Shown here: positions 60,431 to 64,000 of the stretch, one piece after another | Layout of the letters: every line of letters starts with the position of its first letter | Position numbering within the stretch: the first letter of the stretch is position 1 | NCBI RefSeq assembly: GCF_004366595.1 | Contig: NZ_SORE01000005.1 | Location: 301,368 to 365,367 of the forward strand | Source: Paraburkholderia rhizosphaerae | GTDB lineage: Bacteria; Pseudomonadota; Gammaproteobacteria; Burkholderiales; Burkholderiaceae | Direction of reading: 5' to 3' | Length of the DNA: 64,000 nucleotides | Notes under the pieces: model-generated | The model's database searches: none | What the model saw: only the letters and a program-made list of their open reading frames with translations | What the model was told of the DNA's origin: nothing | Position numbers and translations under genes: made by a program

Positions 60431-60862
60431 ATGGGTTTGCTCGCTGCTTTAATTTCCGGGCTTCTGTTTGGCGTCGGCCTGATGGTCTCCGGCATGGCCA
60501 ATCCAGCGAAGGTGCTGGGATTTCTCGACCTGGCGGGACGGTGGGACCCGTCACTGGCATTCGTGATGGCCGGGGCGATAGCCGTTGGCTCTATCGCGTT
60601 CCTGTTTGCAAAACGCCGCAAAAAATCCCTGCTAGGGCTGCCCATGCAGATTCCGGCCAACTCATCCGTGACCTTCAGACTGGTTCTGGGAAGCGCGGTG
60701 TTCGGCGTCGGCTGGGGGCTTGCAGGATTTTGTCCGGGCCCCGCGCTGGTCGCGTTCGGCGCTGGTTTTCCGAAGGCGTGGGGTTTTGTGGTCGCAATGC
60801 TCGGCGGCATGATGGTGTTCGAGTTCATCGAGCGCGCGAAATTGAGCCGACAGCAGGCCTGA
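60431..60862 (+). CDS. pmpB: YeeE/YedE-family sulfur-compound transporter, second half (PmpB)
   Basis: The protein has 143 residues and four to five membrane helices. L-I-S-G-L-L-F-G-V-G-L-M-V-S-G-M-A-N-P and G-L-A-G-F-C-P-G-P-A-L-V are the PmpB signatures, the latter with a conserved Cys. With PmpA it makes a full-size transporter. Confidence 0.88.
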   Translation: MGLLAALISGLLFGVGLMVSGMANPAKVLGFLDLAGRWDPSLAFVMAGAIAVGSIAFLFAKRRKKSLLGLPMQIPANSSVTFRLVLGSAVFGVGWGLAGFCPGPALVAFGAGFPKAWGFVVAMLGGMMVFEFIERAKLSRQQA

Positions 60863-60924
60863 CCCGCTGCGCACTGGCTGGTGGGCCGTGCGCGCAAATC
60901 CGGCCGTTTTTATGGGGCAGAGGG

Positions 60925-61743
60925 ATGGACAGCATGACTGCAGTCAGTATGTTCCTGGGAGGTGTTGTCGGCCTGATTCTGGCGCTGACGGGTGCTGGCG
61001 GTGCTATCGTGGCAGTGCCTTTGCTGCTCTTCGTACTTCACCTGAACGTGGCCGAGGCTGCGCCGCTAGCCTTACTTGCGGTCGGCCTATCGGCGGGAAT
61101 GGGGGCAATCATCGGGCTGCGTGCAGGTATCGTCCGTTATCGGGCTGCGGGTTTTATTGCCTTAACCGGTATCCTTAGTTCGCCGGTAGGACTGTGGCTC
61201 GCACACCGGTTACCGAACGGCCCCCTGGCTCTTCTGTTTGCGGCGGTGCTCGCCTTCGTGGCGGCTCGCATGTTCGTGCAGGCGCGCGGGTCGGACGCGA
61301 ACGCATCAGCAGGCTCCCGGCACGTGCCCCCGTGCCAGCTCGACGTCGACTCCGGCAGATTCCTCTGGACCGGCCCGTGCGCCCGAGCGTTGGCACTATC
61401 CGGCATCGGAGCCGGATTTCTTTCGGGTCTGCTGGGCGTGGGTGGGGGCTTCGTCATTGTGCCCGCGCTAAGGCGCGCGACGAACGCACCGATGCATGCC
61501 ATCGTGGCGACTTCGCTGACCATCATTACGCTCATATCGGTATCAGGCGTCGTGTCGACTGCGCTTGAGGGGCGAATGAACTGGCGCGTCGGCGTGCCGT
61601 TTGCGGCGGGGGCGCTATTTGGCATGCTTGGTGGTCGACTCATCGCCCGGCATCTGAGCGGGTCCCGGTTGCAGCAGGGCTTCGGCGTGTTCGCGGGAGT
61701 CATCGCGATTGGTATGACTGTGAAAGTCGTGCTTGCGGCGTAG
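60925..61743 (+). CDS. TauE/SafE-family sulfite/anion exporter
   Basis: The protein has 272 residues from ATG 60925 (ATG 60934 is also possible). It has seven or eight membrane helices. L-I-L-A-L-T-G-A-G-G-A-I-V-A-V-P and L-S-G-L-L-G-V-G-G-G-F-V-I-V-P are the two TauE half-motifs. It probably exports sulfite or related organosulfonate ions generated by Blh. It is the last gene of the bigR operon. Confidence 0.87.
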   Translation: MDSMTAVSMFLGGVVGLILALTGAGGAIVAVPLLLFVLHLNVAEAAPLALLAVGLSAGMGAIIGLRAGIVRYRAAGFIALTGILSSPVGLWLAHRLPNGPLALLFAAVLAFVAARMFVQARGSDANASAGSRHVPPCQLDVDSGRFLWTGPCARALALSGIGAGFLSGLLGVGGGFVIVPALRRATNAPMHAIVATSLTIITLISVSGVVSTALEGRMNWRVGVPFAAGALFGMLGGRLIARHLSGSRLQQGFGVFAGVIAIGMTVKVVLAA

Positions 61744-62601
61744 GTCCCGGCCGACTTTTGGCACCGACGGCCAAGGGTCGCCACACCCCGATGCTTGCCG
61801 CAACGGTCGGTAGCAAAACGACTCGTCAGGCTCCTTTTGCAAGAGGTCACCGCATCATCACCAATGCAGGAGGTCGGCGTGAATTCCGGCGACACCCCGA
61901 ATCGTGAGGGCGTAGCATGCTGTGTCCCGACCAGCCTGCATCGTAGGGCTCAGGCTGACCCGAATCTCGTATCGTCACTGCACGCATGGTTCGATGCGCA
62001 GCTTTCGGACCACGGTGCTGATGCGATGGATGGGCATATTGCTGCTGCCACATCATGTTGTTCATCATCTCCTGCTGCATCCGCAGGTAACCCATCCTTA
62101 AAGCACGCGCTAATTTCTTTAGCCCAGTGCGTAAATCACCTGCTTTCGACGGTCGATATCGTTACAGCTAGGATGACGGGCGCCGGAATGCAAAGGCGAG
62201 CCTCCTTAAGCGGACAATCCGCCTCTGATTGCGAACGGGTTTGAGGATGGTCGCTGCTTGTCGGCGTGCCCGCGAACGTAGCCGCTTTTAATTCAGGTCG
62301 GGCGGACATCTGTTTAGGGCTCACGGGCTACGTGAGAACAACATATTCGTGAACCCGTTAAGCCACCGTTAAGCGTTAAGAGCGCAATATCGGGTGTCCG
62401 TAGCGTATCGCCAATGAGAATCGAGGACGGTTCCGCAATCTCATGACAGGGCGATACTCATCGGCTGCATCTCGTGCATTTCGCCGTGACTATCGGCCAG
62501 CCGCCCGGTTGGATTTCTTCCCGGTCTGCGAGCGGGCAGGCCAATTTCTGTGGAACTCCCGACCCGGCGCCCCCCATTTCCTTGTTTCGAATATTCGAGC
62601 T
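61744..62601. other. Long stretch without a convincing gene
   Basis: The 858 bases between the exporter and the second b561 gene contain no frame with family motifs. A plus-strand frame (61795-62244) is Ser/Cys-rich and lacks a ribosome site. A minus-strand frame is listed separately. Near the end, GTTAAG occurs three times (62357, 62369, 62376), ahead of the b561 gene; this could be a regulator site. Confidence 0.45.
61847..62095 (-). CDS. Possible small Met/Gln/His-rich protein
   Basis: ATG 62095 opens an 82-codon frame whose first 30 residues read G-Y-L-R-M-Q-Q-E-M-M-N-N-M-M-W-Q-Q-Q-Y-A. Such a Met/Gln/His-rich start occurs in metal-binding or disordered small proteins. The remainder is unremarkable, and the ribosome site is weak (TAAGG next to the ATG). 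It may be a relic. Confidence 0.2.
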   Translation of the reverse strand: MGYLRMQQEMMNNMMWQQQYAHPSHQHRGPKAAHRTMRAVTIRDSGQPEPYDAGWSGHSMLRPHDSGCRRNSRRPPALVMMR

Positions 62602-63150
62602 ATGAATACTCAAAGCGCTGTAAGTTTCCGGGACGCATCTGACCGGTATGATGTTCGGTCTCGACTTCTCCACTGGCTAAGCGTCATGCTGCTTATCGCC
62701 CAGTTTAGCCTCGGCTGGCTAATGCCGGACGCCGATTCGATGAAGACACCGACTGGTTTTGCTGCTTGGCATGTGGGCGTTGGAACGTCACTGCTGGCCG
62801 TATTCGCAGCAAGGCTTGCATGGGCTGCTTTGCGTCGGCCGCCAGAACCGGTTGACCAGCATGGTGCTCTCCGATTTTTGGCGACAGCGGTTCATCTTTC
62901 GCTTTACACCCTTCTGTTAATCGTTCCGATTCTTGGATGGTTGAATGCAAGCGGTCGAGGCTGGATTGTCAAATTGGCCGGTGTATGGGATATGCCACAG
63001 CTTGTGACGCCAGAATCATTGGGTGCGTCCATAGGAGAATGGCACAGCGCAAGCGCCACGGCTCTTCTAATACTGATTGGATTGCACGTGTTTGCTGTGC
63101 TTGTGCATCAAATCGGATTCAAGGACCGCCTGCTTCGACGCATGCTGTAG
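62602..63150 (+). CDS. Cytochrome b561-family membrane protein
   Basis: The protein has 182 residues from ATG 62602; upstream in-frame codons are not family-like. Four membrane helices are visible. Histidines at L-L-H-W-L-S-V, A-W-H-V-G-V-G, G-E-W-H-S-A-S and L-H-V-F-A-V-L-V-H-Q are candidate haem ligands. It is a probable quinol-oxidising electron carrier. It differs clearly from the b561 at 43966. Confidence 0.82.
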   Translation: MNTQSAVSFRDASDRYDVRSRLLHWLSVMLLIAQFSLGWLMPDADSMKTPTGFAAWHVGVGTSLLAVFAARLAWAALRRPPEPVDQHGALRFLATAVHLSLYTLLLIVPILGWLNASGRGWIVKLAGVWDMPQLVTPESLGASIGEWHSASATALLILIGLHVFAVLVHQIGFKDRLLRRML

Positions 63151-63388
63151 GCGCCACGATAAATTGCTTCGAAGCCTGATGAAATTCCGGTCTCTCGCTG
63201 ATGGTTCTCGCCGTTGTATCTGGCGGAGTGGTCCGCATGTCTGAGCCCCTGCGTCCTATGGCAGAGTTGCTGTCGCATCCCCGGAAATTTCTGCGTTAAG
63301 TGTTTGCTAGACAGTTTGCGCGCATCTTCCGACATCCGCATAAGAAATCTAGCGCGTGATGCACACTCTTATGTCGACGAGGCTACGC
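63151..63388. other. Short gap with a 32-codon frame of unknown worth
   Basis: ATG 63201 starts a 32-codon frame (M-V-L-A-V-V-S-G-G-V-V) without a ribosome site or known family. Nothing else is seen before the response-regulator fragment. Confidence 0.25.
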
Positions 63389-63600
63389 ATGCGCTTACTA
63401 ATAGTCGAAGACGACGTCATGATTGCCGAGAGCGTTCTGGACGCATTGAAGGGTTTCGGACATGCCGTCGATTGGGCAGAAGATGGGCGGGCGGGGGAGC
63501 TGGCGCTCGGAAACGACGTGTACGACCTCGTCCTGCTGGACCTGGGGTTGCCCAAGCTCGACGGCCTGACTGTGTTGAGAGAGTATCGCGCGACATATAC
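63389..63600 (+). pseudogene. Truncated OmpR/QseB-type response regulator (receiver part only)
   Basis: From ATG 63389 the sequence is a normal receiver start: M-R-L-L-I-V-E-D-D, then D-L-V-L-L-D-L-G-L-P-K-L-D-G-L with the phospho-accepting Asp. Homology ends after V-L-R-E-Y-R at about 63595. The later receiver strands with Thr and Lys and the whole DNA-binding domain are missing. The frame stays open into unrelated sequence. The protein could not act as a regulator. Confidence 0.75.
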
Positions 63601-63721
63601 GGTCACTCGCTACAATGATTCCAAGGGCCGCGTTGGGATTGACAACGGACATTCGGTGGATCGTGCCGGAGCGATCACTCACGGCCTGTTCATGTTGGCT
63701 CGTACTTGCGGGAGAAAAAAA

Positions 63722-63931
63722 ATGAATCGAGTCACGCGAGAAACGCCGTTGCCGGCGCCAATGCTAGGTCGTTGGGTAGACGCTGATGACCCGTCTTCGG
63801 AGTTGGTTGTCGTTGGCGGAGAGATAACTTGCTACGGAGCGTTGGTCGACTACGATCACAAGGAGGTTTCGAATGAGGGGGGCGCGCTGATCGTCAACCT
63901 CAGGGGAACCTGTCCGCATTTTTGTGGGTGA
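63722..63931 (+). CDS. Hypothetical protein, 69 residues
   Basis: ATG 63722 follows GGGAG and lies in the same frame as the response-regulator fragment, but the sequence is unrelated. It reads P-M-L-G-R-W-V-D-A-D-D-P-S-S-E-L-V-V-V-G-G-E and ends N-L-R-G-T-C-P-H-F-C-G, with a C-x-x-x-C pair. A small beta-rich protein is likely. No family recognised. From 63932 to the window end no gene is visible. Confidence 0.5.
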   Translation: MNRVTRETPLPAPMLGRWVDADDPSSELVVVGGEITCYGALVDYDHKEVSNEGGALIVNLRGTCPHFCG

Positions 63932-64000
63932 GGCGGTTAAAGGAATCGTTAGCCGCGCGCCTGCGTGAATCGATCGCCAAACAGAATAGCAAACTGATTC

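Noticed and set aside
61795..62244. Plus-strand 149-codon frame after the TauE-like gene
   Set aside because: Ser/Cys-rich, no start signal, no recognisable family.
1..64000. CRISPR arrays, rRNA and tRNA genes
   Set aside because: No regularly spaced direct repeats, tRNA-like cloverleaf or rRNA sequence was noticed on reading both strands; a covariance-model scan would be needed to exclude tRNA fully.

Overview
The window looks like chromosome or megaplasmid from a Burkholderiaceae betaproteobacterium, most like Paraburkholderia or Caballeronia. The reasons are the high GC content, the many LysR, GntR and AraC regulators beside small catabolic clusters, and the gene families present. No rRNA, tRNA or CRISPR array was seen, so this placement is inference. 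Much of the window is accessory: integrase relics, a decayed IS3-family element, a toxin-antitoxin pair and several gene fragments.

Layout. 1-6.2 kb: a flavin monooxygenase cut by the left edge, diverging from an unusual BTAD-regulator/hydrolase fusion; an ATC-hydrolase-like gene and a VOC gene diverging across a pair of palindromes; an alpha/beta hydrolase; a LysR gene. 6.2-14.5 kb: an EamA exporter, a defective integrase, a MocR regulator with a divergent AhpD-like gene, a PHB-depolymerase-type esterase with an RHH regulator, a small lipoprotein, parDE and an SDR scar. 14.5-26.7 kb: argC and a LysR gene; an AraC/BKACE/MFS/SDR/tannase catabolic cluster; SDR and FAH-family genes, each beside a LysR gene. 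26.8-29.5 kb: lemA and a large M48 protease. 29.7-40.2 kb: an eight-gene operon on the minus strand (ribose-type ABC importer, aldose dehydrogenase, L-galactonate-dehydrogenase-like enzyme, tagaturonate-reductase-like enzyme, altronate dehydratase, PfkB kinase) facing a FadR-type GntR gene. Together these predict L-galactose or L-galactonate breakdown to 2-keto-3-deoxygluconate 6-phosphate.

40.4-46.4 kb: a reductase and two SDRs under a LysR gene, a cytochrome b561, and a graveyard of fragments (YncE-like propeller, lipoprotein_15, integrase). 46.4-49.4 kb: a stress-type cluster with two Hsp20 genes, an RHH protein and small unknowns. 49.9-57.0 kb: hyfB-C-E-F-G-I, a hydrogenase-4/complex-I-like membrane complex whose large subunit has lost the [NiFe] cysteines, so it belongs with energy-converting-hydrogenase-related (Ehr) complexes. 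It is followed by an amber-interrupted membrane gene, a short gene probably cut by an IS, and the IS3 relic.

58.7-61.7 kb: a complete sulfide/persulfide response module (Blh, BigR-type ArsR, PmpA/PmpB, TauE). 61.7-64 kb: a mostly empty stretch, a second cytochrome b561, a truncated response regulator and a small unknown gene. The strongest candidates for new biology are the predicted L-galactose operon, the cysteine-less Hyf/Ehr operon with its upstream duplicated palindrome, the BTAD-hydrolase fusion, and the pair of TGACA-N4-TGTCA sites.
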